DNA of 64,000 nt, taken from NCBI GenBank assembly GCA_003233305.1, contig QILI01000084.1, forward strand, positions 1 through 64,000, written 5' to 3'. A program made the position numbers and the translations under genes. This DNA is from Mizugakiibacter sp. Its GTDB lineage: Bacteria; Pseudomonadota; Gammaproteobacteria; Xanthomonadales; Rhodanobacteraceae. The notes under the pieces were generated by a model. It was not told where the DNA came from, did no database searches, and saw only the letters and a program-made list of their open reading frames with translations. Shown piece after piece: positions 30,369 to 42,326 of the stretch; position 1 is the first letter of the stretch; each line of letters starts with the position of its first letter.

Positions 30369-32960
30369 ATGCGGATGGATAAACTGACGACCCGTTTCCA
30401 GCAGGCTTTGGCCGATGCCCAGTCGCTGGCTGTAGGCCGCGATCACAACATGCTTGAGCCGGTACACCTGTTGGTCGCTCTGCTCGACCAACAAGGTGGC
30501 TCGACTGCACCGTTGCTTAGCCAGTCTCAGGTCAATGTGCCCGCGTTGCGGCAGCGTCTGAGTGAGATTCTTGAGCACTTGCCCAAGGTGGCCGGCCAGG
30601 AAGGAAATATCAATGTCGGCAACGAGTTGAGTCGCCTGCTCAATTTGACTGACAAGCTTGCTCAGCAGCGTGGCGATCAGTTTATTGCCAGCGAGCTGTT
30701 CGTACTGGCTTGTGTTGAGGATCACGGTGCAGCAGGCCGTGCCCTGCAAGCCGCTGGGGCCACTAAAGCCGGCGTTGAAACGGCTATCGAGAAACTGCGT
30801 GGTGGCGAGTCGGTACAGAGCGAGGGTGCTGAGGATCAACGTCAGGCCCTGGAGAAATACACCATCGATCTGACCTCACGTGCCGAAAGCGGCAAGCTCG
30901 ATCCGGTGATCGGGCGCGATGAGGAAATCCGCCGCACCATCCAGGTTTTACAGCGTCGAACCAAGAACAACCCGGTACTGATCGGTGCTCCGGGTGTGGG
31001 CAAGACGGCGATTGTCGAAGGCTTGGCGCAGCGGATCGTTAAGGGTGAGATGCCCGAGGGGTTGCGCAATAAGCGGGTGCTGTCCCTGGACATGGGGGCA
31101 TTGATTGCCGGAGCCAAGTTTCGCGGCGAGTTTGAGGAGCGGCTCAAGGCCGTGTTGAATGATTTGGCCAAGCAGGAAGGCCGCGTCATCCTGTTTATTG
31201 ACGAGTTGCACACCATGGTCGGAGCCGGTAAGGCCGAGGGTTCAATGGATGCAGGCAACATGCTCAAGCCGGCGCTGGCTCGCGGTGAGCTGCATTGCAT
31301 TGGTGCGACTACCTTGGACGAGTATCGCAAGCACGTCGAGAAAGATGCGGCCTTGGAGCGGCGTTTCCAGAAGGTTTTCGTAGGTGAGCCTTCGGTGGAA
31401 GACACCATTGCCATTTTGCGCGGTTTGAAAGAGCGCTATGCCGTACATCATGGTGTGGAAATCACCGATCCGGCGATCGTCGCCGCTGCTACCTTGTCAC
31501 ATCGCTACATTGCTGATCGACAATTGCCTGACAAGGCCATTGATTTGATGGATGAGGCCGCCAGTCGTATCCGCATGGAGATTGATTCCAAGCCTGAAGA
31601 GCTGGATCGCAAGGAACGCCGCCTGATCCAGCTCAAAATTCAGCGTGAGGCGTTGAAGAAAGAAAAGGACGACGCATCCAGACACCGCCTGGAGGATCTC
31701 GAAGCCGACATCGCCACATTGGAACGTGAATTTGCCGATCTTGATGAAATCTGGAAATCCGAAAAGGCCACCCTGCAGGCCGCTACCCGGATCAAGGAAC
31801 AAATTGAACAGGCCCGACTCGATCTTGAGGCGGCCCAGCGTCAGCAGGACTACACCACCATGAGCGAGATCCAGTACGGTCGCCTACCGGAGCTGGAGAA
31901 GCAGTTGAAATCGGCCCAGGAGGCTGAAACCCAAGGTTTTACACTACTCCAGGACAAGGTAACCGAGGAAGAAATCGCCGAGATTGTCAGCCGCTGGACC
32001 GGCATTCCAGTCAGCAAGATGCTGGAAGGCGAGCGTGAGAAACTGCTGCAAATGGAGCAGGCTTTGCATCGGCGGGTAGTCGGTCAGGATGAAGCGGTCA
32101 AGGCCGTTGCCGATGCGATACGTCGTTCCCGTGCGGGTCTGTCCGACCCCAACCGGCCGTATGGATCGTTTCTGTTCCTGGGGCCTACTGGTGTCGGTAA
32201 GACCGAATTATGTAAGGCCCTGGCGGAATTTTTATTCGATACCCAGGATGCCATGGTGCGCATCGATATGAGCGAGTTCATGGAGAAGCATTCCGTATCT
32301 CGCCTGATTGGTGCGCCTCCCGGCTATGTGGGCTATGAAGAAGGTGGCTATCTCACCGAGGCGGTACGCCGGCGACCCTATAGCGTGATCCTGCTGGATG
32401 AAGTCGAAAAAGCCCATCCGGACGTATTCAACATCTTGCTGCAGGTGCTTGACGATGGCCGTCTCACTGATGGTCAGGGACGTACTGTCGATTTTCGCAA
32501 TACAGTGATTGTGATGACCTCAAATCTAGGCTCAAACCTGATTCAGGAGTTGGAATCAGGTGACCAGGAAGAGACCCACATGAAGATGAAGGCCGCTGTG
32601 CTCGGTCTGGTACAGAGCCATTTCCGGCCCGAGTTCATCAACCGCCTGGATGAGCAGGTGGTATTTCATGCACTGCAAAAGAGCCAGATTCACGCCATTG
32701 CCAGGATTCAGCTCGGCTACCTGCAAAAGCGTTTGGACGAGCGCTCGATGCAGCTGGAAGTTTCCGAACGGGCCCTGGATCTGCTCGCTCAGGTTGGTTT
32801 CGATCCGGTCTACGGAGCGCGACCGTTGAAGCGTGCCATTCAGCAGCAGCTGGAGAATCCATTGGCGCAGAAGATTATTGCTGGCGAATTTGTCTCAGGT
32901 GACCGGATCGTCGTGGATGTCGGTAACGGGGAGCTGCTGTTTCGGCGCATTCCTGCCTGA
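30369..32960 (+). CDS. clpB: ATP-dependent disaggregase ClpB
   Basis: Clp N domain, two Walker A motifs ([39 protein letters not shown]) and coiled-coil M domain. Confidence 0.99.
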   Translation: MRMDKLTTRFQQALADAQSLAVGRDHNMLEPVHLLVALLDQQGGSTAPLLSQSQVNVPALRQRLSEILEHLPKVAGQEGNINVGNELSRLLNLTDKLAQQRGDQFIASELFVLACVEDHGAAGRALQAAGATKAGVETAIEKLRGGESVQSEGAEDQRQALEKYTIDLTSRAESGKLDPVIGRDEEIRRTIQVLQRRTKNNPVLIGAPGVGKTAIVEGLAQRIVKGEMPEGLRNKRVLSLDMGALIAGAKFRGEFEERLKAVLNDLAKQEGRVILFIDELHTMVGAGKAEGSMDAGNMLKPALARGELHCIGATTLDEYRKHVEKDAALERRFQKVFVGEPSVEDTIAILRGLKERYAVHHGVEITDPAIVAAATLSHRYIADRQLPDKAIDLMDEAASRIRMEIDSKPEELDRKERRLIQLKIQREALKKEKDDASRHRLEDLEADIATLEREFADLDEIWKSEKATLQAATRIKEQIEQARLDLEAAQRQQDYTTMSEIQYGRLPELEKQLKSAQEAETQGFTLLQDKVTEEEIAEIVSRWTGIPVSKMLEGEREKLLQMEQALHRRVVGQDEAVKAVADAIRRSRAGLSDPNRPYGSFLFLGPTGVGKTELCKALAEFLFDTQDAMVRIDMSEFMEKHSVSRLIGAPPGYVGYEEGGYLTEAVRRRPYSVILLDEVEKAHPDVFNILLQVLDDGRLTDGQGRTVDFRNTVIVMTSNLGSNLIQELESGDQEETHMKMKAAVLGLVQSHFRPEFINRLDEQVVFHALQKSQIHAIARIQLGYLQKRLDERSMQLEVSERALDLLAQVGFDPVYGARPLKRAIQQQLENPLAQKIIAGEFVSGDRIVVDVGNGELLFRRIPA

Positions 32961-32983
32961 GCTTGGCACCCGTCTGAGAAAAT

Positions 32984-33006
32984 GGGCCCGGTATGAAACC
33001 GGGCCC
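32984..33006 (-). terminator. Hairpin terminator between clpB and the convergent TonB-dependent receptor gene
   Basis: 9-bp perfect stem gggcccggt-atgaa-accgggccc, flanked by aaaa on the left (U tract on minus-strand transcript). Confidence 0.65.
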
Positions 33007-33031
33007 AAGCCGACACGAAAGCTCGCATCGC

Positions 33032-35452
33032 TTACCAGTGGTAGCTGGCCCGCACGTAATAATACGCCCCACTAAACCCGAACGGTGAGCTGTTCGGATA
33101 GGGCAGAATGCCATGGAAGCTATTGGAAGCACTGTTGCCTTCTGGATAGACATTGGTCAAATTATCGGACCCCAGGGTGAAATTCCAGTTGTTCCATAGA
33201 TAGCTCACCGAGGCATCCAGTAGGATTTTTGCCCCGAAGGTCTGGTCATTCACCGGGTTATTGCGGCTGTACACGGTCCACTGGCCGTAGCGAGTAGCCT
33301 GACCATGTACCCGCCAGTGACCACGGCTCCAATCGGCAGCAAGGAACATCTTCGAACGGGGTGAGCCCTTGGTAATGCGGCCCTGTTCACTACGGTCGAT
33401 GACCGGCAGGGTCAATCCAGCCAGTCCCAGTTGCGGAGGATTAGCCGCAATGGAGAGAATGTCGGTCTGGTTGTAGTTGAGTCCGCCGGTGAACTTGAGG
33501 GTGCCGCTGGCCCCAAGATCAACGGGATAGGTTCCGACCACATCGACGCCACGGGTGCGGGTGTTGACGGCGTTGGTGAAGAAGCGACCACCGCTGACGA
33601 AGGGGATGCCGACCGAGGTGAGGTAAGTGGAGACTGCGGTGCCCACCAGATTGCCGCTGAGAATGATGCGGTTGTCGACGGTGATCTGGTAGGCATCTAT
33701 GGTGGCGTAGAGACCACTGTCTGGGGTGAATACCAAGCCAACACTGATGTTGCGTGACTTTTCAGGCTTCAGCGGTTGGGCTCCCAGGGCGGCGGCGGCC
33801 GGATCGTTGACCGGGAAAGTACGAATGGTAAACGGCACCAGAGTATTGCCGACATTGATAAAGTTGATGGCGGTACTCGAGTACCACTCTTGCTGCAGAG
33901 AGGGGGCTCGGAAGCCCGTTGAGGCCGTGGCCCGCAAGGCTACGGTCTGGTTGAACCCGTAGCGACCTGACAACTTAAACGAGGTGGTGTTACCGAAGTC
34001 ACTATAGCGCTCATGACGCGCAGCAAATCCGGCTGAGAGCTGGTCGCTGAAGTCGGTTTCGAGATCAATGTATTCAGCGGTATCGTTGCGGCTATGGGTG
34101 CCCGCATCACTGGGTTGATAGCCAGGAAATACCTGCGCGCCGGCACCGGCATACGAGGCCGGGTTACCCTGCTTGATGGTGAACTTGTCCTTGCGGTATT
34201 CCAATCCCCAGGCCACGGTCAGGGGGCTGCCTGACCAGCTGACGTCGACATCCTTGCGGAAGTCCGCGTTCAGAACATCTTGCTGGTTTGATAGAGTGCC
34301 GATATAGAAACCGGTAGGTGACGTGGCACCCAGGGAGTAGTTGAAGGTATGGCTGGTATGGAGTTTCCAGTGGTTGCCCCCGGTATTAGCGCTGAGGTCA
34401 AAGTGCCAAGCGTCGAAGATGGTTCCACGAATGCCGAAGACCAGCGAGCTGTCCTGGATGCTGCTGTTCTCAAGCGGCAGGAAACCTCCCGGATAAACGG
34501 CCATGACGGCCGGTCCGTAGCTCTTGGATTGGTAAGTGGACAGGGAACGGAAGAAGCCCCCGGCCCTGACATTGCGCTTGTTGATTAGGCTGAATCCATA
34601 CAACTGCATGTTTTTCGTAAGGTTGTACTGCATGTTGGCGGCAGCCTGTTTCTGCTTGAGCTGCGGCAGGCCATAGTGGAAGGTGACCTGGCCAAAAGTC
34701 GGGTCGGCGGGGTAGCGTGGATCGGGGCCGGCCTGATTGGTCGGATTCTGATTTAAATAGTTGGCGCTGAGGTAGATCCAACCTTTTTGGCCCAGTGCCA
34801 AGCCACCATCGGCACCGCCCTGCTCGGTACGGCCGTTGCTGTTGTTGTGGCTGCGATACTGGCCAAGGTTGGCGTTGACCGAGCCGCCGTGGTTGCCGCC
34901 CTTGAGGATAATGTTGATAACCCCGGCAATAGCATCGGAGCCGTACTGGGCGGCGGCTCCATCACGCAATACCTCAATGCGTTCGATTGCATTCATCGGG
35001 ATTGCATTGAGATCTACCGGTGAGGAGCCACGACCCTGACTGCCGTTGACATTAACGATAGCCGTAGTGTGCTGGCGCTTGCCGTTGATCAGCACCAGGG
35101 TCTCGTCTGGAGAAAGCCCACGCAGCTGGGCCGGCTGGATGGCATCCGTGGCATCGGTGATCGAAGGCTGTGGAAAATTAAAAGAAGGAAGCAGGGAGCG
35201 TAAGGCTTGGGAAAGTGTCGGTGCCCCACTGGCGAGCAGGTCGTGCGGAGTCAGTACATCAATCGGAGCCATAGAAAACGCCACGGTGCGATCGGCCATA
35301 CGGGTGCCGGTAACCACAACGGTTTGCAGTGCCCGGTTCTTTTTTTGCCCCACCGTTGCTGAGGTCGATTGGGCAAAAAGTGGGGTACTGACGGCTGCTG
35401 TAGCAAGAGCGGCAAGTATGTAAAAAGACTGGCGGGATCGTTGTAGGTACAT
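33032..35452 (-). CDS. TonB-dependent outer membrane receptor
   Basis: 806 aa, signal peptide, plug domain PVDLNAIPMNAIERIEVLRDGAAAQYGSDAIAGVINIILKGG, C-terminal aromatic ...YYYVRASYHW. Confidence 0.95.
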   Translation of the reverse strand: MYLQRSRQSFYILAALATAAVSTPLFAQSTSATVGQKKNRALQTVVVTGTRMADRTVAFSMAPIDVLTPHDLLASGAPTLSQALRSLLPSFNFPQPSITDATDAIQPAQLRGLSPDETLVLINGKRQHTTAIVNVNGSQGRGSSPVDLNAIPMNAIERIEVLRDGAAAQYGSDAIAGVINIILKGGNHGGSVNANLGQYRSHNNSNGRTEQGGADGGLALGQKGWIYLSANYLNQNPTNQAGPDPRYPADPTFGQVTFHYGLPQLKQKQAAANMQYNLTKNMQLYGFSLINKRNVRAGGFFRSLSTYQSKSYGPAVMAVYPGGFLPLENSSIQDSSLVFGIRGTIFDAWHFDLSANTGGNHWKLHTSHTFNYSLGATSPTGFYIGTLSNQQDVLNADFRKDVDVSWSGSPLTVAWGLEYRKDKFTIKQGNPASYAGAGAQVFPGYQPSDAGTHSRNDTAEYIDLETDFSDQLSAGFAARHERYSDFGNTTSFKLSGRYGFNQTVALRATASTGFRAPSLQQEWYSSTAINFINVGNTLVPFTIRTFPVNDPAAAALGAQPLKPEKSRNISVGLVFTPDSGLYATIDAYQITVDNRIILSGNLVGTAVSTYLTSVGIPFVSGGRFFTNAVNTRTRGVDVVGTYPVDLGASGTLKFTGGLNYNQTDILSIAANPPQLGLAGLTLPVIDRSEQGRITKGSPRSKMFLAADWSRGHWRVHGQATRYGQWTVYSRNNPVNDQTFGAKILLDASVSYLWNNWNFTLGSDNLTNVYPEGNSASNSFHGILPYPNSSPFGFSGAYYYVRASYHW

Positions 35453-35846
35453 TGGGAGGCTCTCTCGAAGGGTATTGGGTGAGCACTTTTCTGTTAGTCA
35501 AAGATGCTAAAATTACGATGACAACATATACAATAAAGTTACGCTTAGATTACAAATTCGTCAATTTATCGTTACATTTGCAACGATTCAATCGATTGCA
35601 TGACCTCGTAGCCCTGTTTTTTCTATCCAGTACCCCATACTTATATGAAGCGGTTATGCATGAATTTGCGGGCACTTGTATGGTGCTTGGGTTGGCTCGC
35701 CTGACTGGGGTGGCACTAGCCAGGTAATATCAATGGGCGATATGACCCTTCTCTGTAGCCAGCAGGCTCATGAAATTTTTAAGCTGTGCCACAAAAAATG
35801 GCCCTGGCAGACAGGGTTTGCCAATTTTCATCTCAGGAATCGACGA

Positions 35847-36182
35847 ATGCCCATATATGAATTTGAATGCCTAGCGTGTGGAGAGCATTTTGAACGGCTA
35901 CAGAAGATGGCTGATCCAGACCCGGATGTTTGCAGCCATTGTGGGGCAGGACCGATACGCCGTTGTGTCACGGCTCCGGCATTTCGTTTGGCCGGTTCGG
36001 GTTGGTACGAGACCGACTTCAAGAAAGAAGGCCGGCGCAATTTAGCTGGTGGTGACCGGGCAGAGCAGGCTGCGGCAGCTTCCGCTACCAACTCGGAAGG
36101 TAAGTCGGAGGGCAAAGTGGAGAGTAAACCGAAGAGTAAATCGGAACCCAAAACCACGCCGTCTTCCGATACGAGGTCCTGA
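35847..36182 (+). CDS. FmdB-family zinc ribbon protein with low-complexity K/S/E-rich tail
   Basis: MPIYEFECLACGEHFERLQKMADPDPDVCSHCGAGPIRRCVTAPAFRLAGSGWYETDFK; start moved to 35847. Confidence 0.92.
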   Translation: MPIYEFECLACGEHFERLQKMADPDPDVCSHCGAGPIRRCVTAPAFRLAGSGWYETDFKKEGRRNLAGGDRAEQAAAASATNSEGKSEGKVESKPKSKSEPKTTPSSDTRS

Positions 36183-36467
36183 ATCTGGCTCTGGTCTTGC
36201 ACCGCGAGCCACGGTCATGAACAAGCCGGGTGTCACCCCACTTTCTGATGGCGCCGCTCTACGGTGTTGCCTGTTTGTAGAGGCTCCGCGTCCGGGACGA
36301 GTGAGCGTAAGCAGGGGGGGGTGTCTTTTTGGTTTGCGTCTTGTGTCAGACGGTTGAGCGATAATGGGTCTTTACAATAGAGCTCCGATTCACTCCCATC
36401 TCCAATAGTCCGGCAGGCTGCTAGCATAGGCGGTTCACATGCTTCATGGTGGAGCACGGAGACGGGT

Positions 36468-38252
36468 ATGCGCAGCCATTTTTGTGGTCGGGTCGACGAG
36501 ACTCTGAACGATCATTCCGTCACACTTTGTGGCTGGGTTGATGCCCGCCGAGATCATGGTGGGGTAGTATTTCTGGATCTGCGCGACCATGAGGGCGTGG
36601 TCCAGGTTGTCGTGGAACCGGATAATGCCGAGGCCTATATGGCACTGGCCGGGGCCAGCTATGAATGGTGTCTGCGCGTGGTGGGTCGGGTTCGACCACG
36701 GGTAAGTGTCAACGAGCGTTTGCGCAGTGGCCGGGTCGAAGTCTTGGCGGAACGAGTCGAGGTACTCAATGAGGCTCGTGACCTGCCTTTTGCACTGCAT
36801 GAAAACCCTAATGAGGAAGTGCGGCTCAGCTATCGCTATCTTGATCTGCGGCGTCCGGAAATGCAGCGCATGTTGCGGATTCGTGGTCGCTTGATCCGGG
36901 CCTTGCGTCATTATCTTGATGCTGCTGAATTTCAGGACATTGAAACCCCCATTCTGACCAAGGCTACACCGGAAGGGGCACGTGATTATTTGCTGCCGTC
37001 ACGAACCCATCCCGGAGCTTTCTACGCCTTGCCGCAGTCACCCCAGCTGTTCAAGCAGTTGCTGATGATTGCCGGTTTCGATCGCTATTACCAGGTGGCC
37101 CGCTGTTTTCGCGATGAGGATCTACGGGCCGATCGGCAGCCCGAGTTCACCCAACTCGATATGGAGTTCGCTTTTGTCGAAGAGCGTGACGTGCAGGGGT
37201 TTGTGGAAGCCATGCTGCGCCAGGTACTGCATGAGGTGGGGGATATCGAATTGGTCGATCCGTTTCCGTGCCTGTCCTGGATTGAGGCCATGCGGCGCTA
37301 CGGCTCGGATAAGCCCGATCTGCGCCTTGATCTGGAACTGGTGGACATCGCCGAACAGGTTGCTGATTGTGAGTTCAAGGTGTTTACTGAGGCGGCTAAG
37401 GCGGCGAACGGGCGTGTGGTTACCCTGCGCGCTCCCGGTGGAGCTGAGTTCAGCCGCAAACAGATCGATGCCTATGGTGCTCTTGCAGCTCAATACGGCG
37501 CTCGGGGCCTGGCCTGGATGAAGGTGAAGGAGCGGGCAGCCGGTCACGCTGGAGTGCAGTCGCCGATTGCCAAGTTTTTGAGCGCTGAGACACTGGCCGC
37601 AATCGTGGCAATAAGTGGCGCCCAGAATGGCGATCTGCTGTTCTTCGGGGCGGGGCCATGGCAGGTCGTATCAGAGTTTATGGGGGCCCTGCGGCTACGC
37701 TTGGGTCGTGACCTTGGATTGATCAAAGAAGCTTGGCGACCTCTATGGGTTACTGATTTCCCAATGTTCGAGCGCGACCGGGAGACCCAGCGCCTGATGG
37801 CCTTGCATCATCCCTTTACTGCTCCCAAGGTGGATGATATCGATCAACTCAAGGCTGATCCGGATAAAGCGGTCAGCCGTGGCTATGATTTGGTACTCAA
37901 TGGTATCGAGATTGGCGGGGGATCGATTCGTATTCACCATGCCGCCATGCAAAGTACGGTTTTCGACTTGTTGGGAATCAGCAAGGGTGAGGCCCAGGCC
38001 AAATTTGGGTTTCTGCTGGCGGCACTCAAGCATGGTGCGCCACCACATGGTGGGATCGCATTTGGGCTTGATCGCATGGCCGCTTTGCTGGCCGGTACGG
38101 AATCGATTCGGGACGTTATCGCCTTTCCCAAGACTACCAGTGCCCAGTGTTTACTGACTGGAGCCCCTTCCCCTGTGGCTCCGGCGCAGCTTCACGAATT
38201 ACATATGCAGTTGGAGGCGAGTGGCGGGGCCGTTGCCGAAGACGAGTTATGA
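36468..38252 (+). CDS. aspS: Aspartyl-tRNA synthetase
   Basis: [43 protein letters not shown]...; class II motifs. Confidence 0.98.
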   Translation: MRSHFCGRVDETLNDHSVTLCGWVDARRDHGGVVFLDLRDHEGVVQVVVEPDNAEAYMALAGASYEWCLRVVGRVRPRVSVNERLRSGRVEVLAERVEVLNEARDLPFALHENPNEEVRLSYRYLDLRRPEMQRMLRIRGRLIRALRHYLDAAEFQDIETPILTKATPEGARDYLLPSRTHPGAFYALPQSPQLFKQLLMIAGFDRYYQVARCFRDEDLRADRQPEFTQLDMEFAFVEERDVQGFVEAMLRQVLHEVGDIELVDPFPCLSWIEAMRRYGSDKPDLRLDLELVDIAEQVADCEFKVFTEAAKAANGRVVTLRAPGGAEFSRKQIDAYGALAAQYGARGLAWMKVKERAAGHAGVQSPIAKFLSAETLAAIVAISGAQNGDLLFFGAGPWQVVSEFMGALRLRLGRDLGLIKEAWRPLWVTDFPMFERDRETQRLMALHHPFTAPKVDDIDQLKADPDKAVSRGYDLVLNGIEIGGGSIRIHHAAMQSTVFDLLGISKGEAQAKFGFLLAALKHGAPPHGGIAFGLDRMAALLAGTESIRDVIAFPKTTSAQCLLTGAPSPVAPAQLHELHMQLEASGGAVAEDEL

Positions 38253-38382
38253 GTTGCTATGGGGAAAGATTTGCAGTGTTGCAGTCAAACATTTCGACGG
38301 CAAGGGTAGGGACTTTATTTGGTGCGACGCAGCATGTCGGCATGTTATCCTGTGCCGTCTCGGTTCAGTCATAGATAACAAC

Positions 38383-39123
38383 ATGTCAGGACATTCCAAA
38401 TGGGCTAACATCCAGCATCGCAAGGGCGCTCAGGATGCCAAGCGCGGCAAGGTTTTTACCAAACTGGTACGCGAGATCGGGGTAGCAGCACGCATGGGCG
38501 GCGGTGATCCTGATGCTAACCCGCGTTTACGCTTGGCTATCGACAACGCGATGGCTGTTTCGATGCCCAAGGAAAATATTGAGCGCGCTGTTAAGAAGGC
38601 TACAGGTGAGCTTGAAGGGGTCGAGTACGAGGAAATCCGCTACGAGGGCTACGCCCCCGGCGGCGTGGCGGTCATTGTCGAGTGTATGACTGATAACCGG
38701 CAGCGTACGGTTGCTGATGTCCGACATGCCTTCAACAAGCTGGGTGGTAACCTGGGCACGGACGGCTCGGTCAGTTACCTGTTCAAAAAAATGGGGGTGC
38801 TCAGCTATGCGCCGGGTATGGATGAGGATGCCCTTACCGAAGCGGCTATCGAGGCGGCTGCCGACGATGTGAAGGTTTATGAGGAAGATGGCTCGATTGA
38901 GGTGCTGACTGCCCCGGAGCAGTTTGAAGCGGTGCGTCGGATTATGGAGAAGGTGGGCCTGAAACCCGACAACGCGGAAGTGATTCTGCGTGCCGAGACC
39001 GAGGTGGCTATCGAAGGCGAGATCGCGCAGCAGGTTGTCAAGTTACTGGAATGGCTGGAGGATCTTGATGATGTCCAGACCGTGTATTCCAATGCTGATC
39101 TTGGTGCAGACGCCTACGCCTGA
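38383..39123 (+). CDS. yebC: YebC/PmpR family regulator/translation factor
   Basis: [56 protein letters not shown]; start at 38383. Confidence 0.97.
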   Translation: MSGHSKWANIQHRKGAQDAKRGKVFTKLVREIGVAARMGGGDPDANPRLRLAIDNAMAVSMPKENIERAVKKATGELEGVEYEEIRYEGYAPGGVAVIVECMTDNRQRTVADVRHAFNKLGGNLGTDGSVSYLFKKMGVLSYAPGMDEDALTEAAIEAAADDVKVYEEDGSIEVLTAPEQFEAVRRIMEKVGLKPDNAEVILRAETEVAIEGEIAQQVVKLLEWLEDLDDVQTVYSNADLGADAYA

Positions 39124-39159
39124 TTATCGGGCCGGGCTGCTTGTCGTGGACGCACAACA

Positions 39160-39744
39160 GTGCCTCATGGCGTGCCGGAGTCGGGGGTGGTGAAGGATGT
39201 CTCATCACCGGCACCCGGTACCAGGGTGCGCATTGTCGGTATCGACCCCGGTTCTTTGCGTACGGGAGTGGGCTTTGTCGATGTGGGTCGCGACGGACGT
39301 GCACAGCATGTGTTTCACACCACCCTGGATATCAGCCGTGAAGCCAATTTCGCTCTGCGTTTGAAGCGAATTTTTGATGGTCTCAGTGAACTTATCCAGG
39401 TATATCAACCACAAGAAGCAGCTATCGAGCGGGTTTTTATGGCTCGTAATGCCGATTCGGCACTTAAGCTTGGTCAGGCCCGAGGGGCTGCACTTTGCGC
39501 TGTGACCAGTGACACGATTGCGGTGTTCGAGTATGCCCCCACCGAAGTCAAACGGGCCGTAGTGGGCGGGGGGGGGGCACAAAAAAAGCAGGTTCAGCAT
39601 ATGGTCGGCATGTTGCTAGGTGTCGAAGGACCGATCCAAGCAGATGCTGCCGATGCACTGGCTGTGGCCATTACCCATGCGCATACACGTACGGCAGCTT
39701 CGCGTCTGGGTATCGTCCGTTCCAACTGGAGGACCCGAAGATGA
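39160..39744 (+). CDS. ruvC: Holliday junction resolvase RuvC (start uncertain)
   Basis: [19 protein letters not shown]...[28 protein letters not shown]...[26 protein letters not shown]. Confidence 0.95.
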   Translation: MPHGVPESGVVKDVSSPAPGTRVRIVGIDPGSLRTGVGFVDVGRDGRAQHVFHTTLDISREANFALRLKRIFDGLSELIQVYQPQEAAIERVFMARNADSALKLGQARGAALCAVTSDTIAVFEYAPTEVKRAVVGGGGAQKKQVQHMVGMLLGVEGPIQADAADALAVAITHAHTRTAASRLGIVRSNWRTRR

Positions 39745-40346
39745 TCGGTCGATTACGCGGAACCCTGCTCAGCAAGCAGCCACCCTGGATTGTGCTCGAA
39801 GTAGGGGGGGTTGGTTATGAGTTAGAAGTGCCGATGTCTACGCTGTATGAATTGCCCGACAGCGGTTGCGAAGCTGTGCTGCTTACCCACTACGCCGTGA
39901 AAGAAGATCATGCGGTGTTATACGGATTTCTGCGCGAAGCCGAGCGCAGCCTGTTTCGTAGTCTGCTCAAGGTAAGTGGTATTGGCGCACGTACTTCACT
40001 AGCTATTCTTTCGGGCATCTCAACCGAAGCCTTTGTCGGGGTCGTACAGGCGGGGGATATTGTGGCTCTCAGCCGGATACCAGGGATCGGCAAACGAACG
40101 GCTGAGCGGATCATCGTCGAGTTGCGTGATCGAATTGGGGTAATTGTCGGCCCCACTCCAGGTTCCATGACCCACCCCCAGACCGGGGCGCTGGACCCGC
40201 TTGGCGAAGCCATGGTCGCGCTGCAGCAGTTGGGTTACCGACCGGCTGAAGCGACCCGCTTGGCCCATGCTGCGGCAGCGACCGGTGATAACGCTGAGAC
40301 CATCATCCGCAAGGCACTCAAAGCAGCGCTGGGCGGCAAGGCTTGA
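39741..40346 (+). CDS. ruvA: Holliday junction helicase subunit RuvA
   Basis: [39 protein letters not shown]...; ATGA overlap with ruvC. Confidence 0.97.
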   Translation: MIGRLRGTLLSKQPPWIVLEVGGVGYELEVPMSTLYELPDSGCEAVLLTHYAVKEDHAVLYGFLREAERSLFRSLLKVSGIGARTSLAILSGISTEAFVGVVQAGDIVALSRIPGIGKRTAERIIVELRDRIGVIVGPTPGSMTHPQTGALDPLGEAMVALQQLGYRPAEATRLAHAAAATGDNAETIIRKALKAALGGKA

Positions 40347-40360
40347 CCGGGTGGTAACTG

Positions 40361-42265
40361 ATGAGTAAATCCACACCCGCCATGCCTTCAGAGCTGGATG
40401 AGAAACCACGTAAACGGCTGGCGGCCCTGACCCTGGGAGCGCTGGGTGTGGTGTATGGCGATATTGGTACCAGTCCTCTGTATGCGCTGCAGGAAACCTT
40501 TGGTGAGCATGGCATCCGCGTTAATACGGAGAACGTACTCGGAGCCCTGTCACTGATCTTCTGGTCGTTGATTGTGGTTGTGTCACTGAAATATGTCCTG
40601 TTTATCATGCGTGCTGATAACAAGGGCGAGGGTGGGATCATGTCGTTGATTGCACTGGCCCGACGTGGGGTGCATGCGACTCCGCGGGTTCGTACCCTGC
40701 TGATTGCCTTGGGACTGATGGGTGCGGCATTATTTTATGGCGACAGTGTAATTACTCCGGCTATTTCGGTCCTTTCCGCCATGGAAGGTCTGAAGATCGC
40801 CGAGCCCGGGCTTACCCCCTATGTGATCTGGGTCACGGTGGCGATCATCTTCGGGTTATTCTGGGTACAAAAACGTGGCACCGGGAAGGTCGGGGCTATA
40901 TTCGGGCCAATTACTGTGCTCTGGTTTCTGAGTCTGGCCGCACTTGGGATCTATGGTATCTCACGTAATCCCGCCGTGTTATTTGCCCTGTCACCGCATC
41001 ACGCAGTGCTATTTTTTATTCACAACCATAGTGAGGCCTTCTTTGCGTTAGGCTCCGTGGTACTGGCCGTCACGGGTGTTGAGGCGCTGTATGCTGATAT
41101 GGGTCATTTCGGCAAAAAACCCATCCGCCTGGCTTGGTTCGGGTTGGTTTTGCCCTCCCTGCTGTTGAACTATTTCGGTCAAGGTGCACTATTGATCGGG
41201 GATCCGTCGGCGGTGACCAATCCGTTCTATCTGCTGGCACCGAGTATCCTTCTTTATCCACTCATAGGACTAGCCACGCTAGCGGCGGTCATTGCTTCGC
41301 AGGCGGTTATCACCGGAGCCTTCTCGATGACTCGTGAAGCGATCCAGTTGGGATATACGCCGCGTATGCAGATCCGCCATACTTCGGTCGAACAGCGTGG
41401 CCAGATCTACTTGCCCTGGATCAACCGTATGCTTATGGTGCTGGTGATCGCCGCAGTACTTGGTTTCCGTACCGCCAGTGGTCTCGGTGCGGCGTATGGT
41501 ATCGCGGTCACCGGAACCATGGCCATCACCAGCATCCTGGCCTTAGTGGTGGCACGTAAGCTATGGCATTGGTCGTTGCTGATCGTGCTGCCCTTAGGGG
41601 GGGTATTGCTGACAGTTGATATTGCTTTTTTCTCTGCCAACCTAATCAAGGTTGAGCATGGTGGCTGGTTTCCGTTGGTACTCGGGGCGATATTTTTCAC
41701 TGTCTTCAGCACTTGGCGCCGGGGTCGTGAACTGGTGTTACGGGAAATGAAGCAGGGCGGCTTGTCCCTGGATTCGTTCATCGCCAGTATCGCCAATCAT
41801 CCCCCGTTGCGGGTGCCCGGGACTGCGGTCTTTCTCACCTCCAACCAAAAATCGGTACCCCATGCCTTGCTGCATAACCTCAAGCACAATAAGGTTCTGC
41901 ATGAGCGCAATGTAATGTTGACGGTTGAGACACTGGATACGCCTACGGCGGAGCCGGACGAACGTATCGAATTGACCGCGCTGGGTGCTGAGTTCTATTC
42001 GATCATGTTGAGATTCGGTTTTGCTGAAGACCCTAATGTGCCTCGTGCCCTGGGTCTGTGCCAGAAGCGGGGTCTGATGTTCGACATGATGGATACGACG
42101 TTCTTCCTCAGTCGCGAGACCATCGTCGCCGGCGAGCGGGCGGGTATGGCCCTTTGGCGGGACCGGTTATTTGCCTTTATGTCACGTAACGCTATGCCGG
42201 CAACGACATTTTTTAGGATTCCTGGTAACCGCTTAGTCGAACTCGGAACCCAGATCGAAATCTGA
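40361..42265 (+). CDS. kup: Kup-type potassium uptake transporter
   Basis: ALTLGALGVVYGDIGTSPLYALQETFGEHGIRVNTENVLGALSLIFWSLIVVVSLKYVLFIMRADNKGEGGIMSL. Confidence 0.97.
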   Translation: MSKSTPAMPSELDEKPRKRLAALTLGALGVVYGDIGTSPLYALQETFGEHGIRVNTENVLGALSLIFWSLIVVVSLKYVLFIMRADNKGEGGIMSLIALARRGVHATPRVRTLLIALGLMGAALFYGDSVITPAISVLSAMEGLKIAEPGLTPYVIWVTVAIIFGLFWVQKRGTGKVGAIFGPITVLWFLSLAALGIYGISRNPAVLFALSPHHAVLFFIHNHSEAFFALGSVVLAVTGVEALYADMGHFGKKPIRLAWFGLVLPSLLLNYFGQGALLIGDPSAVTNPFYLLAPSILLYPLIGLATLAAVIASQAVITGAFSMTREAIQLGYTPRMQIRHTSVEQRGQIYLPWINRMLMVLVIAAVLGFRTASGLGAAYGIAVTGTMAITSILALVVARKLWHWSLLIVLPLGGVLLTVDIAFFSANLIKVEHGGWFPLVLGAIFFTVFSTWRRGRELVLREMKQGGLSLDSFIASIANHPPLRVPGTAVFLTSNQKSVPHALLHNLKHNKVLHERNVMLTVETLDTPTAEPDERIELTALGAEFYSIMLRFGFAEDPNVPRALGLCQKRGLMFDMMDTTFFLSRETIVAGERAGMALWRDRLFAFMSRNAMPATTFFRIPGNRLVELGTQIEI

Positions 42266-42326
42266 GCAGGCTGTGCATCTCGCCTTGGCTGTCATAATGT
42301 CCCGGTCTTGAATAAGCGGTTCCAGA

